63,367 nucleotides of DNA, taken from positions 1-63,367 of the forward strand of contig RQSC01000518.1 of assembly GCA_013416795.1 (NCBI GenBank). The letters are read 5' to 3'. A model generated the notes under the pieces. It made no database searches and had not been told where the DNA came from. It was given only the letters and a program-made list of their open reading frames with translations. How positions within the stretch are numbered: the stretch's first letter is position 1; every line of letters begins with the position of its first letter. The translations under genes and the position numbers were made by a program. The DNA is from Prasinococcaceae sp. CCMP 1430 (lineage: Eukaryota; Prasinodermophyta; Palmophyllophyceae; Prasinococcales; Prasinococcaceae). Of this stretch, positions 9,918 to 21,569 are shown piece by piece.

Positions 9918-11078
9918 ATGTCGTCCCACCACGCGGGCGTGTCGCCCCACCACGTGTACGGCGCGCATGCTCACGGTGGCGCTCTCAACGGTGGGCATGG
10001 GAGAGACACGTCGTCGGGATGGAAGGCGATGGAGCACTTCATGGCCACCCTGTCGCTCATCGACCCCGATGCTGATACTGTCAGCGTCGACGCGGCCCCT
10101 GCGGGCAGCAGCGACAGAGGCGCAGGAGAGGCCACGGGCGCTGGCGCGGACAGACAGCCAGGTGCGGGGGCGGGCTCTGCGCGCGTGGGTGCAGACGAGG
10201 GCCCTCGCGCGTGTGCGAGTGGCAGGGCGCACGCCGACGCCGGTGTGGGTGCGAGGGGTGGCACCAACGCGAAAGGGCACGCACACGACGCTGCCACGGC
10301 CGTCGGTGCGCACAGCGGTGGCTCGCACCCCCACGGCAAAAACCGCAGCGTCGGGCTCAACTTTAACGCGAAGGGTCAGGCGGTGCTTGACCTGAGAAAA
10401 GGCAACCGGTTGGAGGACATCGTGTCCGCGGCGCACCGCACGCCTGAAGCGCTCAAAAGTGTTGGCGCCGTGCGCCTGCGCAAATACCACCTCTCAATGC
10501 AGAGGCTCGTCGAGCTGCGCGCGATGTTCGCCGACGCCGACGTCGACGCCAACGGCGACCTCAATGACGCGGAGATCGTGAGCTCCATGCAGCGGCGGCG
10601 CGCCCTTCGCACAGAGAGCACCGTACGCATGTCTCGAAAGGGCGGGAAGTACACGCGCCTGGCGGAGGAAACAGACAGGCTCGAGAAACTCAAGATGGTG
10701 CGCTCGGCGATCGAGCGCTTCGGCGGCAAACTCAGCTTCAGAAATTTCGTCGGCCTCATGCTGCCATATACGACGCGCTTCGAGCGAAAGATGGTCGAGG
10801 ACGTGCTCTTCCCTAAAAGCGAGGTAGCTGTCGAGGAGGAGAAGGTCACCACCGAGCAGGACAGCGCCGCATACATCTCTGCGCTCTTCGAGCAGATGGA
10901 CGAGGACGGCTCTGGCGAGCTGGACATCTGGGAGTTCAAGGACATGATGCGCAAGCTCGGCGTGGACGACCCCGATGAGATCGCACAGTACTTCCGCGAG
11001 ATCGACGAGGACGAATCGGGGCGGGTCTCCGTCGAGGAGTTGACCGAGTGGTGGGTGGCCAATGGGTTGTCAAGGTAG
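9918..11078 (+). CDS. EF-hand calcium-binding protein
   Basis: Single-exon gene of 386 codons, ATG at 9918. The first 150 residues are low complexity (His/Gly/Ala-rich, MSSHHAGVSPHHVYG). The C-terminal half carries three EF-hands: a first loop around DADVDANGDLNDAE, a second, canonical loop DEDGSGELDIWE, and a third, DEDESGRVSVEE, ending 15 residues from the C-terminus. A fourth, degenerate hand may lie around FGGKLSFRNFVGLM. The paired arrangement resembles calmodulin or centrin-like sensors, so calcium signalling is the likely role. The partner cannot be inferred because the N-terminal region has no known domain. Confidence 0.85.
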   Translation: MSSHHAGVSPHHVYGAHAHGGALNGGHGRDTSSGWKAMEHFMATLSLIDPDADTVSVDAAPAGSSDRGAGEATGAGADRQPGAGAGSARVGADEGPRACASGRAHADAGVGARGGTNAKGHAHDAATAVGAHSGGSHPHGKNRSVGLNFNAKGQAVLDLRKGNRLEDIVSAAHRTPEALKSVGAVRLRKYHLSMQRLVELRAMFADADVDANGDLNDAEIVSSMQRRRALRTESTVRMSRKGGKYTRLAEETDRLEKLKMVRSAIERFGGKLSFRNFVGLMLPYTTRFERKMVEDVLFPKSEVAVEEEKVTTEQDSAAYISALFEQMDEDGSGELDIWEFKDMMRKLGVDDPDEIAQYFREIDEDESGRVSVEELTEWWVANGLSR

Positions 11079-11457
11079 ATGCGACCGTGCCCGTGTGTGT
11101 CAAGCGAGCACCCCTGCTAGCGGCTTGAGGCAAACGCGCGCGTGCGCGCGAACTCGAGCATCGATCAGCCAAGCTTCGGAAAAAAATGCGGTGCCGCCTA
11201 TGGGGCACCTGTCGTTACATGCATGATACAATTATATAGCTATAAACACTGTGTCCGTGGTCTGCGAAGCTCGCATGTTGCAGATCCACCCCATCTCGTC
11301 TGTCGTCACACTCCGTGTAAAGTATCTGTACATACATTCCAGGACAGAGAGGAGAGATGCGAGGGGTCGGACGTCGCCTTGCGTGTGCACCGCCGCAACT
11401 GGGTCCACACGGCGCCGAGGCCGGTAGCTACGTGGTAGGGCAATATCGCGGGAGCGC
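11079..11457. other. Convergent spacer, no gene
   Basis: Sequence between the EF-hand gene and the end of the inositol phosphate synthase gene. It is more A/T-rich around 11200-11335. TGTAA occurs at 11316 (+) and its complement at 11215, each about 240 nt from the respective stop, so their role as poly(A) signals is weak. Confidence 0.5.
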
Positions 11458-13115
11458 TCACTTGTGCTCGAGCATCATGTTGTTCTCTGGAGGCAGGCCC
11501 ACGCACGCGCGCATGATGTTCTCGAGCATCGCACGCTGCTTCGCGAGGGCGTTCACGACAGGAGTGCCCTCGGGCACCAGCGGCGCCTTGGTGAGATACG
11601 AAAGCAGCACGGCGACCGGGTGGAAGCCGTGGAACTCCTCGCCGTCCTTCCTGAGTTCGATGCGCGTAATGAGTTCGGCCAGCAGCACCAGGTCGAGAAT
11701 GATGGGCGCTGCGAGCAGCGAGTCCTCACACGTGTTGTGCATGACGATGGTGTTCTTGCCATTCATGAACAGCTCCGAGGTGTACTCGTCCATCGCACGC
11801 TTCGAGTCACCCACGTACGGCAGGTACTTGATCACGACGATGTGATCGGGCGACTCACCGGCCTCGTACAAGATTTCGTTGGACTCGACCATGTCGTCCA
11901 CGACGTTCGACTTGGAAATCTCCTTCGAGCGGAAGCAGTTCGGCTGGCTGAGGTTGTAGCCGTCGTTGTTGCCGAGATGGTTGTAGCTCACAATGGACAT
12001 AGGCTTGAGACCCGCGCCCACCAGGAAGTCGACGAGCACGGACTTCATCTTGGTCTGACCTGACTTGAAGTCGTCACCGCCGATGAGGCTGCGCTCCTTG
12101 ATTGCGTACTCGATGACGCCCGGAACGAACGTGTTCTGCGGCGAGCCGTTGACAAAGGGGACCTTCTCGGCGATGCACGCCATGGCGAACATGGTCGAGG
12201 GCGAAATCTCCTCGTGGTCGGCGTCGATGGCCTTCTCCAGGTTCTCGTGGGTGTCATGCACCCCCGCCTGCACATCAGTGTAGCGCTCGGTGTTCGCGGT
12301 CCACAGCACGACGAGCGAGTCGCAGCCATTCTGCTCCTTGAACTCGCGCATCTGCTGCCTCACCATCTCGATGCGCTCGCGCTTGGTGCCCTTGAGCACG
12401 TTGTCCGCGCGCTCTGCCTGATTGGCCGCGATGTAGCTCGGTTCGTAGATGGTCGGCAGCGGCTTCATGTCCCTCATGTAGGGGGCCACCTGGCGCTGCA
12501 GGTCGTAGTCGAGGACCTGCGCTCGCTCCATCGCCTGGACCATGTCCGTGCCACTGATGTCCCAGCCGCCGATCACGATGTCGTTCGGATCCACCATCGG
12601 CAGAATCTTACCGAAGGGCACGTGCACCTCGGCGCCGTTGAATGAACCCATGCGCGCCGTCGCCGCCTGTGTGAGCGACCCCCAATAGTTTGCCCTCTTG
12701 ATGCCCTCCTGCGATGAGCCAGCGCGCGCGCGTCAGCTTCGGACGGCAGCGCAGGCGGCGCACTCGCGATCGGCCGCCCTTCACGGAATGGAATGGCGGC
12801 AGCCGCACACTTCGGGCGCGAGCGCGATGTGCCGTCGCTCACCTTGGTCTTCCAGCTAATATCCTCCCTGTTGGCGATGATGCCAGCGGTCACCGTGGTG
12901 CCGTTGTTGCCACCCCAGCCCACGAGCATGACGCCGAGCTTGGGCACCTTGGTGCTCGTCTTGAACTCGTACGTGTGCTTTTCCGGCGCGACCTCCAGCT
13001 CGCCGTCGGGGCCCTCGCGCACGGCGGTCGTGTTGTACTCGTACGTCGCCTCAATCGCGTCGGCCGCATAGCGCACGTTGGGGCTCGCGACCTTCAGGCC
13101 ATCCTTGCAGAGCAT
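11458..13115 (-). CDS. INO1: Inositol-3-phosphate synthase (myo-inositol-1-phosphate synthase)
   Basis: Converts glucose 6-phosphate to 1D-myo-inositol 3-phosphate with an internal NAD redox cycle, the first step of inositol synthesis in the cytosol. Two exons: 13115-12843 (91 codons, [16 protein letters not shown]) and 12708-11458. Intron donor AAG/GTGAGC and acceptor CGCAG are both clear, and joining them gives 507 residues, the normal family length. Diagnostic segments are the NAD-binding [45 protein letters not shown] and [14 protein letters not shown], all intact. The lysines in [15 protein letters not shown] that serve catalysis are present. The 134-nt intron holds the only interruption. 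Confidence 0.96.
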
Positions 13116-14365
13116 GGCTGCGCCTCCGGACGGCCGGGCGATGGGATTGAGGGGGGGGCGCCGCCAGGCTGCGCGCGCCAAGTGGCGCGCTGCGCGGCGG
13201 CGCGGCGGCGGGCGCTGCAGCGCAAATGTCCCTCGCGCCGCCGCCGCCGCGCCTCCGGAGCCTCCCGCGCGCGCGCGCGAGGGCCGTTCGCACGCAAACT
13301 TTCCGGAAACGCCGGCGCGAAAACGACACAAAACCGCGAAACCACGCACCGGTCGGGCCTCGACGCCGCGCGCCGCGCGCCGCGCACAACACGAGCAGCA
13401 GAAGCAGACGCGCGCCTCGCCTCTGTGGCTGGCTGGGGCATTTTCCCGCCGATTTTCCCGCGCGGCGGCGCGCGCGCGCGCGCCGCCGCCGAAAACGGAT
13501 CGAGACGTGGGGCGGCCCGCCCCCGCCCCCGCCCCCGCGCGCACCCTTCAACAGCCCACCGACCGACAGACGGACGACGCTCGTCGCATCACCATCATCA
13601 TCATCGTCTAATTTTCATGGCCAAACAACACGAACAAAACCGACACACCGACCAAGAAGTGCAGCAGTGGCCGACGCGCCAATGATTGGGCCCGTGGGGC
13701 GGCGCGCGTGTGTGGCCTGAAAACTTTGCGGCGGATCCATGCCGCCGGATCGAGCGGCCGCTGGCTGGCGCGCGCGCCGCCGCGCGGCGGGCGCGTGGGG
13801 ACGAGGGGGGACGCGCCCCCGCAAAAAAAAAAAAAAGATGGCAGAAACATGGGTCCGCCGCGACGCGCGCGCGTCGCGCCGAAAACGAAAACCGCGCGCG
13901 CCCCGCGAGTGCTGCGCGTGTTTTGATCGGGAGTTGCGTGCGCTTGGTTTCGCGTTTCCGCTTTTCGTCAGCGCGCCCGCGGTTTTCATGCCAGTTTTCT
14001 GTTTTTGTGTTATTTTATTTTATTTTATTTGCGGGGGGAGCGGCGGCGCTCCGCTCTGGCGTTCGTTTCGACCGCGCGCGTTTTTCGCGGGGACGTTTCG
14101 CGGATGCGCATTAGTTCCGCCGGCGGGCCACGGAGGCGCGGGCAGGCAGGCAGCAGGTTCCGCCTGCGCTCGGCCACAGGCCACGCGCGCTTCTGCAATA
14201 GATTAACGCCGACGCATCCCAGCACATCCAATGCAACTTCATTACACCTCCCTCCCGCCATGGGAGGGTGGGATACATACTGTAGGCGGCAGGGGACTGG
14301 TGCGAGGAGGGGTGCCGCGGCGGCCCGCTCTGCGGCTCGACGCGCGGGGACTGAGCCCTGTGCGA
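13116..14365. other. Intergenic region without a recognised gene
   Basis: Lies between the start of the inositol phosphate synthase gene and the 3' end of the CBP80 gene, both minus strand. It is GC-rich with A-runs at 13823-13836 and a TTTTATTTTATTTT stretch near 14011-14030. The complement of TGTAA at 14242-14246 lies about 120 nt beyond the CBP80 stop. The 300 bp next to 13115 should hold the INO1 promoter. Confidence 0.5.
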
Positions 14366-16781
14366 TCACATCAGGTCTGAGAATCCGAGGCCCTCCATGA
14401 CCGCCATCCTGATGCGCGCGTCGACCACGTCCTCGAACTCCGCGCGAACCTTCTCGCTGACCGCGTCCTCCACGGGCGCCTGGCGGCGCGAGAAAGCGCG
14501 GAGCTGCCCGAGCACGAGTTCGCTCTCCTGCGCCCTCTCCTCCGCCTCGCCACTGATTGCATCGGCCGCAGCACCCTTGAAGCCCTTGAGCACGCTCAGC
14601 ACCGGCCCCGAGCCCACCTCGCCACCGTCGACGCTCATGTCGGCCGGCCCGGACGCGACGGCCGTGCGCAGCAGCTCCCAAGGAAAGGCGGCCTTCCACG
14701 CGCCCTTCGCCTCGGATCCGAACACCCATCCCACAACGGCGTCTGTGTCGAGCGCGCCGATGTCGAGCAGCTTGGACGTCGCGAAGACGAGCTGCTGCGG
14801 CGCCGCCGCCCAGAAGCGCGCCGTCGCAGCCATTGCGCTCGCCCGCTCGTCGGCGGCCGAGCAGATGCCGACCAGCGTCTCCTTGTATCTGTCGAGCAAG
14901 ATAGTCGTGTGGCTCAAGCTCGCAGCGCCGAGCTTCAGCAGCGTTTGCACCGCCACAGCGGCCGCGGCAGACGCCCCGTGCGCCTCGGCCACCGTCCCCT
15001 GGAGCCACTCCAGCAGATCCTCCGCGGTGGCTTTCGAGCGCACCTTGTTGACCATCTCCTGCGCCGCCGCGCACAGCTCGGGGGGTGCGCCGCCGCCGTC
15101 GGCGTAGGCGAACGCCGGGAGCGGCTCGGGAGGAAGCAGCGCGTGCAGCTGCTCGGGGATGCACTTCTGTGTATGCTCGTAGTACGAGAGTCGCACGAGC
15201 GCGCCGAGGGTCTGTTCCACGAACATGCGCTGCGGGTGGAGCGAGTCCTGCTCGGTGACGTCCATCCACGAGTCCCACGCCCAGCCGAACTTGAAGTTGG
15301 ACATGTGGTGGGCCAGCCAAATCGCCAGGCGCTCGCGGCACTCGACGTCCAGCTTGGTCATGCGCAGAAACAGCACATTCGCGGTGGTGAGCAGCGCTTT
15401 CGGGAAGGTCTGCGGCAGGGCCTTGCACAGCTCCATCATCACTGTGCCGTAGAACACCTCGGGGAAGGCCGGCCGAGGCAGCGCGAGCATCTGGCCGAGC
15501 AGCACCTCGGCCAGCAGGAAGTGGCTCGGCTCGGGGCACTGCAGGTGTACGAGCTCACCCACCAGCTCGGGTTTCCAGCCGTTGAAGCTCTCCAGCGAGT
15601 CTAGAACCAGCTCCTCCATCAACGCCCGATCCGACGGGCAGAGGCCGCAGGCCGTCTTTGTTGGCGGAAGCAGCGAATACGTCCAGCGCCCCTGCGGGAG
15701 CTGCGGCACGTCCGCGGCAGCGACGCCCAGGCTGGCAATATCGTGCTGCTGCGCCTTCTCCAGGTGCATCTTGAAGTCGTCGAACACCCGCTCGAAAATT
15801 CGTGCGCCTTGGGGCTCCTGCTGCTCGCCGCTCGGGACCGTCGCTCCGCCCGCCGCGCGCAGCTTTTCCCAGATATCTTCCATCGCCAGGCGCATCACGC
15901 CCTTGTCGCCTGAGATGATCTGACAGCCCACGCGGGCGGCCTTGACAGGCGAGGGCCGCCCCCCCATATAGCGCTCAAGAGCGGCCACGAGCGCCGCGTA
16001 CTCCTCGGGCGCGCGCCGCGCCACCTCGTGCTCGGCGATGGGCAGCCCCGACACCACAAAACCGGCCACCGCATCCGCCGACTCGTGCCTGCCCTCGCTC
16101 TGGCACGCGATCGCCAGCTCGGTGAACTCGAGGAACGTGCGCGCGAGCGCCGCGGGCGAGACCACATCGGTGAGCACCAGCACCGACCACAAGCGGCACA
16201 GCGCGCGGCAGCGGAACGTCTGGCCCGCGGCGAGCGCCTCGACAAGCACTTGCCGCGTTCGCTCGACGAGCCCGCCCACCCACTCGTAGGTGTCGGTGTT
16301 CAGCAGCCCAATCACCGTGCCGTATATGCTCGCCTTGGTGGGCACGCCCGCCGCGCACTCGACGATGGTTTCGGAGATCTGCACCGGCGGGCGACGGCGC
16401 GATCAGCACGTGAGTGCGTGCGGCGGGGCGCGCGACTGTCAGCGCCACGCACGCTGCGCCGCGGCGCGCCCGCGCGCGCTGCACGCAGCACTCCCGCGGG
16501 CGGGTCAAACGCGCGCGCGCCCTCTGCACCGCCAGGCGGAGCACCGCGCTGACGGGGGGCGCCGCCGGCGCCGCGCGACGCACCACGGTGTCGTAGTGCT
16601 CCAAGTCAATCTTGAGCGCGCCCGCCAGCTCCGCGATCTCGTTCACCACCGTGAGGTTGGGGTCGAGGTACCGCCTGCCGCCGAGCGCCACGAGCGAGCC
16701 GCGGATCGCCTCCTGCGGCGAGGGCGGCGCCGGCTCGTGGTGCCGCGGCCGTTTGTTGTTGCGCCCCTGCTGGTGCGCCAT
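14366..16781 (-). CDS. NCBP1: Nuclear cap-binding protein subunit 1 (CBP80)
   Basis: Large subunit of the nuclear cap-binding complex, which holds the m7G cap of new transcripts and links capping to splicing, export and decay. Two exons: 16781-16584 (66 codons, MAHQQGRNNKRPRHH then the start of the MIF4G domain) and 16378-14366. Donor GTG/GTGCGT and acceptor GTGCAG join in phase 0. The joined protein is about 736 residues, close to the 790 of animal CBP80. Family features are TIVECAAGVPTKASIYGTV at the exon 2 start and, in the second MIF4G-like region, ALPRPAFPEVFYGTVMMELC and HHMSNFKFGWAWDSW. It lacks an obvious C-terminal extension. A short basic N-terminal stretch could be the nuclear localisation signal. 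Confidence 0.93.
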
Positions 16782-18309
16782 CCCTCCGAGGCACCCGCTG
16801 CTCGAGCGCGGACGACCGCAGGGAGGGCCCCGCACCCCTGCTCGGCGCCGCCGCCGCGCCGCGGNNNNNNNNNNNNNNNNNNNNNNNNNNNNNNNNNNNN
16901 NNNNNNNNNNNNNNNNNNNNNNNNNNNNNNNNNNNNNNNNNNNNNNNNNNNNNNNNNNNNNNNNNNNNNNNNNNNNNNNNNNNNNNNNNNNNNNNNNNNN
17001 NNNNNNNNNNNNNNNNNNNNNNNNNNNNNNNNNNNNNNNNNNNNNNNNNNNNNNNNNNNNNNNNNNNNNNNNNNNNNNNNNNNNNNNNNNNNNNNNNNNN
17101 NNNNNNNNNNNNNNNNNNNNNNNNNNNNNNNNNNNNNNNNNNNNNNNNNNNNNNNNNNNNNNNNNNNNNNNNNNNNNNNNNNNNNNNNNNNGCCCAGGAA
17201 CGGACCCGTGCTCGCGAGCCCGAGCGGGCGGACCGCGCGCGCCGACGCGCCCGCCCGACCAGCCGCCGGACCCGGCAACGGGGCGCATGAGGCGGACCGA
17301 CCGACACCGACCGAGGCGGAACGAAGCCGTCGCGCATGGCGCAACTAACAGACCCTCTTTTCTGGTCAAAACCTAAACCTGGGCGCCCCAAACTGCGGCC
17401 TCCGACCGAGCCGAGGCCGGGGCCGGGGCCGGGCTGCCGCTCCGCTGCCGGGGCTCCCACGCAGGGCTCCCCGGCCGCGCGCCTCGCCGCCCCGGCTGGC
17501 TGTTCGCGCGCCCACAGGTCAGCGGCCCTTCAACGCGAGCACGTGCATGCTTGCATGATACCGCCACCGTCCGTCCGCACGTACAGACAGGCGTGCTGGC
17601 GTTTTCGCAGGCGTGCGGATGTGCAGGGCGGAGGCTCGAAGGCACATGCAATGCAGGGGGCGCGCGGCCGCGGGGCGGCGGGAAAGGACGGGGGACGCAC
17701 CGATGCGCGTCGGCGCGGCGCGCGTTCGCCTCGCCGAATTCGTCCCCGAATCCGTCGAGTTTTCCTTTGCGGGTGATGGATGGATGCGGAGCGGGGAGGG
17801 AGCGAAAAAACCAAGATGGTGAAAAAACGCGGCACGACAGTCTGAAAGTGGAGAGAAAAGGAAAAAAAAACGCATTTTCCCTTCTCCTTCCGTCCGGTCG
17901 GTTGTGTGTGGTGGGGGAAAAGAGCATCGATTTTAGGTGTTGTCTGTTACCCGCAGTTCCATCAATTGATGGCGAATGTGCGTGGAATGAACGCAACGAT
18001 GGCCATCCGATCGATCGATCGACAGGCCAACGACGGGCCGAGGCGCCCCCCCCCCCCCACACGACCCGGGGCGCGCGCCTCGCCGGGCGCGAGCGCCGCG
18101 CGGCATCCCTGCGGAACCCAGGAGGTGTATGGGATTCGATGGAGCGTGTGCTCGCGAGCGAAGAGCGCGGCATCCGCGCAGAATGCGCGGCGGGCGCGCG
18201 CGCGCGCGCGGCAAAGGGGGACAGCAGAAGCCCGCGGGCGCCGCGCGGCGGAGGCGTTGGCGCCGGTTCGAGAGGGGGAAAACGCGCGGCGCGCGCGCGC
18301 ACGAGCGCG
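16782..18309. other. Divergent intergenic region containing an assembly gap
   Basis: Between the CBP80 start and the proposed aminotransferase start. It contains the 327-N gap, then GC-rich sequence and a less GC-rich part at 17800-18010. An Arg-rich open frame runs in phase into the aminotransferase from about 18138 and could be an N-terminal extension. Confidence 0.5.
16865..17191. other. Assembly gap (327 N)
   Basis: Run of undetermined bases between the divergent CBP80 and aminotransferase genes. The true length is unknown. Confidence 0.99.
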
Positions 18310-19821
18310 ATGCTCGCGGAGCTTGACCACGCCAAGCTCATCACGCGGAAGACGACGCAGCCGCTGCCCAAACCCCCCGATGAGGCGCTCGGCTTCGGCA
18401 AGGTGATCGCGGATCACATGCTCAAGGTGCGTAAGAGCGAGGAGCCGTGGTGTGTGTGCGTGTGCGTGTGTGTGGTGGTGAGAGAGGGGGGGGGGGAGAG
18501 GGGCAGAGAGAGGGCTTGCGGATGCACAGCCGCGAAACCTGCGGAGAGGCGTGCGCTCTGGTCGCCTGCGCTCTCGGTGCACGCGGCAGTTGCCGTGGGC
18601 CCCGCGGCACTTCTTCGGCGAAGCGCGCGCTCTCGAGTCGGCCCACCGCGGTGCTCGAGCGCGGGCCGCCCGCTCGGCCGAAGCGAACGCGCGCTGACGC
18701 GAGCCGTGCGCTCCCTTCGCACCGCACCCACCCCGTACATCTCCCGCGGGCCGAAACGCGACCCGCGAAAAACGGTGCTGCCGCCGCGCCGCGCCGCTCG
18801 GCTCCGCTCCGCTCTGCGCCGCGCGCAGTGCACCTGGCGGGCCGACACGGGTTGGGCACCCCCTGAGCTGGTGCCCTCAGGGCCCATCGCCCTCCACCCG
18901 TTCAGCCACGTCTTGCACTACGCCATCGAGTGCTACGAGGGGATGAAGGTATACCGCGACAGCAGCGACAAGCTCCGCCTCTTCCGGCCGAAGCTCAACA
19001 TGAAGCGATTCCACGAGAGCTGCGAGCGCTTGTGCCTGCCGGCGTTCTCCCAGGAGGCGCTGCTGCGGTGCATCGAGGACCTCGTGCGGCTGGACGGCGA
19101 CTGGGTGCCCCGGCAAAAGGGCTACTCGATGTACATGAGGCCGGTCGCCTTCTCCACGACGCCGTGGCTTGGGCTGACGCAATGCAGCGAGGCCATGATA
19201 TTCGTGCTGCTCAGCCCGGTGGGCCCGTACTTCAAGTCGGGTTTCCAGGCCATCAAGCTCGCCGTCGAGGAGAAGCACATCCGTGCCTGGCCGGGAGGCG
19301 TCGGCGCTGCCAAGTGCGGTGGGAACTACGCGCCCACCGTGCTCCCTCAAATTGAGGCGGCGCGCGCGGGCTGCTCGCAGGCGCTCTTCTGCTACGGGAA
19401 GGACCAAATCGTCACCGAGGCGGGCACAATGAACATCTTCTTCCTGTGGGTGAACGAGGACGGCGAGGAGGAGCTCATCACTCCCTGGCTTGACGACGGT
19501 TGCATCCTCCCCGGCATTACGCGGCTATCGGTGATCGAGCTGTGCAAGAGTTGGGGCGAGTTCAAGGTGACGGAACAGGCCGTCAAGCTCGCACCGCTGC
19601 TCAAGGCGTCCGAGGAGGGCAGGTTGCTCGAGTGCTTCGGCACCGGCACCGCGGCCGTGATTCAGCCCGTGAAGAGCCTCACGTATGAGGGGAAAGAGTA
19701 CACGCTTCCCATCGCGGCGACCGGGGAGGCCTCGGGGCCCATCGCGATGAGGGTGATGCAGCAGCTCGGCGACATCCAGAACGGCGAGGTGGAGCACGAG
19801 TGGTCGCACGTCATCGACTGA
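18310..19821 (+). CDS. Branched-chain-amino-acid aminotransferase
   Basis: PLP enzyme (fold type IV) interconverting Leu/Ile/Val and their 2-oxo acids. Two exons: 18310-18426 (MLAELDHAKLITRK to DHMLK) and 18829-19821, joined through AAG/GTGCGT and GCGCAG, giving 369 residues as usual for eukaryotic BCATs. Family segments include PFSHVLHYAIECYEGMKVY, LRLFRPKLNMKRF and GYSMYMRP. The PLP lysine is in GGVGAAKCGGNYAPTVLPQ, and EAGTMNIFFLW and ECFGTGTAAVIQPV follow. The 402-nt intron is GC-rich with GT-repeats. An in-frame Arg/Ala-rich extension from an ATG near 18138 could supply an organellar transit peptide. The start at 18310 is the conservative choice. Confidence 0.93.
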   Translation: MLAELDHAKLITRKTTQPLPKPPDEALGFGKVIADHMLKVRKSEEPWCVCVCVCVVVREGGGERGRERACGCTAAKPAERRALWSPALSVHAAVAVGPAALLRRSARSRVGPPRCSSAGRPLGRSERALTRAVRSLRTAPTPYISRGPKRDPRKTVLPPRRAARLRSALRRAQCTWRADTGWAPPELVPSGPIALHPFSHVLHYAIECYEGMKVYRDSSDKLRLFRPKLNMKRFHESCERLCLPAFSQEALLRCIEDLVRLDGDWVPRQKGYSMYMRPVAFSTTPWLGLTQCSEAMIFVLLSPVGPYFKSGFQAIKLAVEEKHIRAWPGGVGAAKCGGNYAPTVLPQIEAARAGCSQALFCYGKDQIVTEAGTMNIFFLWVNEDGEEELITPWLDDGCILPGITRLSVIELCKSWGEFKVTEQAVKLAPLLKASEEGRLLECFGTGTAAVIQPVKSLTYEGKEYTLPIAATGEASGPIAMRVMQQLGDIQNGEVEHEWSHVID

Positions 19822-20303
19822 CTCCGTGCGCCCGATCCTCGCAGCCGAAAGCCGTGAAGTCGTGGTTCCTCGCCTGTTCGCCGAGGCTGCCCGACTTTTT
19901 CTCTAGCTCTAGGTCTCCACATAGCTGCCGATAGCATGGTGTGCGCTGGCTGAACGAAGGCTGACGTCGACGCGCAGGGGATAGGGGTGGAATGGGTGGG
20001 TGGGAAGGAGTGAAGTGGGGATGAGGAGGGGAGACCGGGGATGGGATCGCTCGGGCGTGAGCGCGGTCCCCTCAGGACACTTCCGCTGAACGCGCAGCGC
20101 TCAGCGGTTTTTTCCGAGTCCTCTAAGTCGCCCTTATGTATCAATGGTTCGAGTCAGTCCGCAGCAGCGAGCGCCAGACAGTCACACGCACCGCATCACT
20201 TATTGAGAGCGCAAGCGCCACGAGCACAATGTTGAACGCCTCGAGCCCCTAAACACCCCCCCACGCTGACATGCGCATGCAGCCGTGAATGGCGGCCTTC
20301 GCG
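19822..20303. other. Convergent spacer, no gene
   Basis: Lies between the aminotransferase and the PsbP-domain gene, which end towards each other. Nothing coding is recognised. A GGTTCGAGTC sequence near 20147 resembles a tRNA B box, but no cloverleaf surrounds it. Confidence 0.5.
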
Positions 20304-21091
20304 CTACGCCGCCGCTGTGACCGTAAATGACTTGAGCACCATGCCGAGGTCTGCAGCGAGTGCGTCCGTCTCCTCAGTCCCCTTGTCCTTGCATTGCGCG
20401 TTGAGGATGTACAATTTGCTGCCCGTGATGGCGACCGCGTTGAAGACGTGCTTCTTGCCGCGGGTCGAGTCAAGCACGTACTCGTACGTGAAGAGCTCCG
20501 CCGCACCGTCGCTCGGTGCTCGCTTGCCGCTGTCGACAAGGTCGATGGACTTCGTGGACTCTTTGGCCACCTCTGCGGCGCGCAGCTTGACCCACACGTC
20601 GTCCACCCCGCCGAAGGACGATAGGCTATCGACCTTGACGGGGTTCACCGTCACGCCAACCTGCGCGCGCCCGCGCGTGCGCGCGACGGGCAGATAGGCG
20701 CAACGGAGGTCGGGGCGCGCACACGGCGTCAGCGACGCGCGACGCACGCAGCCGGTGCGCAGCAGGCCCACGCCAGCCCCCGCAGCTGCGAACGCACCGA
20801 GTTCGACCCGAAGAGCGAGCCATCCGTCGTGTAGAATGTCGAGCCTGGCTTGTCCTGCGGCGACCATCCCTCCGCAGGCACGAGCAGCGAGAAGCCGTTC
20901 GTCGTGTCGTCGTACTGCTCGAAGCGCGAGCTCTCCTCGCCGTCGCCGGCAGCGGGCGCGGACGTCGAAGCCTCATCTCCGCCGTCGGCCCGCGCGCTTC
21001 GGGGCGGCGTGCCCGCCGCCGCGAGCGCCGCGAGCGCCGCAGGGCCACGCTCGGCCGCGCGGCCGCGCGACGCGCGCGCGGCGGCCGCCAT
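20304..21091 (-). CDS. PsbP-domain protein, probably thylakoid lumenal
   Basis: Two exons, 21091-20798 and 20660-20304, joined by TCG/GTGCGT and GCGCAG in phase 0, giving about 216 residues. The N-terminal 60 residues (MAAAARASRGRAAERG onward) are Ala/Arg-rich, like a plastid transit peptide with a hydrophobic AALAALAAAG stretch. The rest is a PsbP fold: RFEQYDDTTNGFSLLVPAEG at its start, then NSVGVTVNPVKVDSL across the splice junction, FTYEYVLDSTRGKKHVFNAV and a C-terminal ILNAQCKDK segment. PsbP and its PPD relatives attach to photosystem II or assist photosystem assembly in the lumen. Without the conserved N-terminal activation loop of true PsbP I call it PsbP-like. It is the clearest marker of a photosynthetic host in this window. 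Confidence 0.85.
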
Positions 21092-21569
21092 CCCGAGCCG
21101 CGACCCCAAGGGATCACCTCCCGACCCAACAGCCCCACCTCCCACGCTCACCCGACCCACCGTCCGCACCCGCCACGCGCGTGCTGTGGGCCCCAGCGCC
21201 GCCCGCAGTGCAGGTCTTGCGACGCGTGCGTGTGCCGCCCGGCCGCCTTATCTTTTATCCGCCCGCGCAGGACACCGAGATGAACCCCGGTCTGTGCGCG
21301 GTGATCGCGGGTCAATGCCACCAAGACCTGGGAAATCAATCGGAATGACACGCTCATACCGTGGCCAGGAGATAGACCGGGGTTGACGCGGGCTGTGGAG
21401 TGGTGGGTGGTGCCCCCCACAGGGGGGCATGCCAAATCATGTACGCGTGCTCATGCCGCCACGGGGGCCGCGCGAGCAGAGGACGACGCGAGGTGCGAGG
21501 CGCGCGACCGCAGGCGAGAGGGAGGGACACACGCAGACAGAGCGGTATTTACCGGGGGAGCTCCGCCCG
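21092..21569. other. Spacer between two minus-strand genes
   Basis: Separates the end of the aspartic-protease-like gene from the start of the PsbP-domain gene. It should contain the latter's promoter. No gene is recognised. Confidence 0.45.

Noticed and set aside
16865..17191. Translated X runs as protein
   Set aside because: They are assembly Ns.
20130..20165. Possible tRNA with GGTTCGAGTC
   Set aside because: Only a B-box-like motif; no acceptor stem, D-arm or anticodon arm could be drawn.
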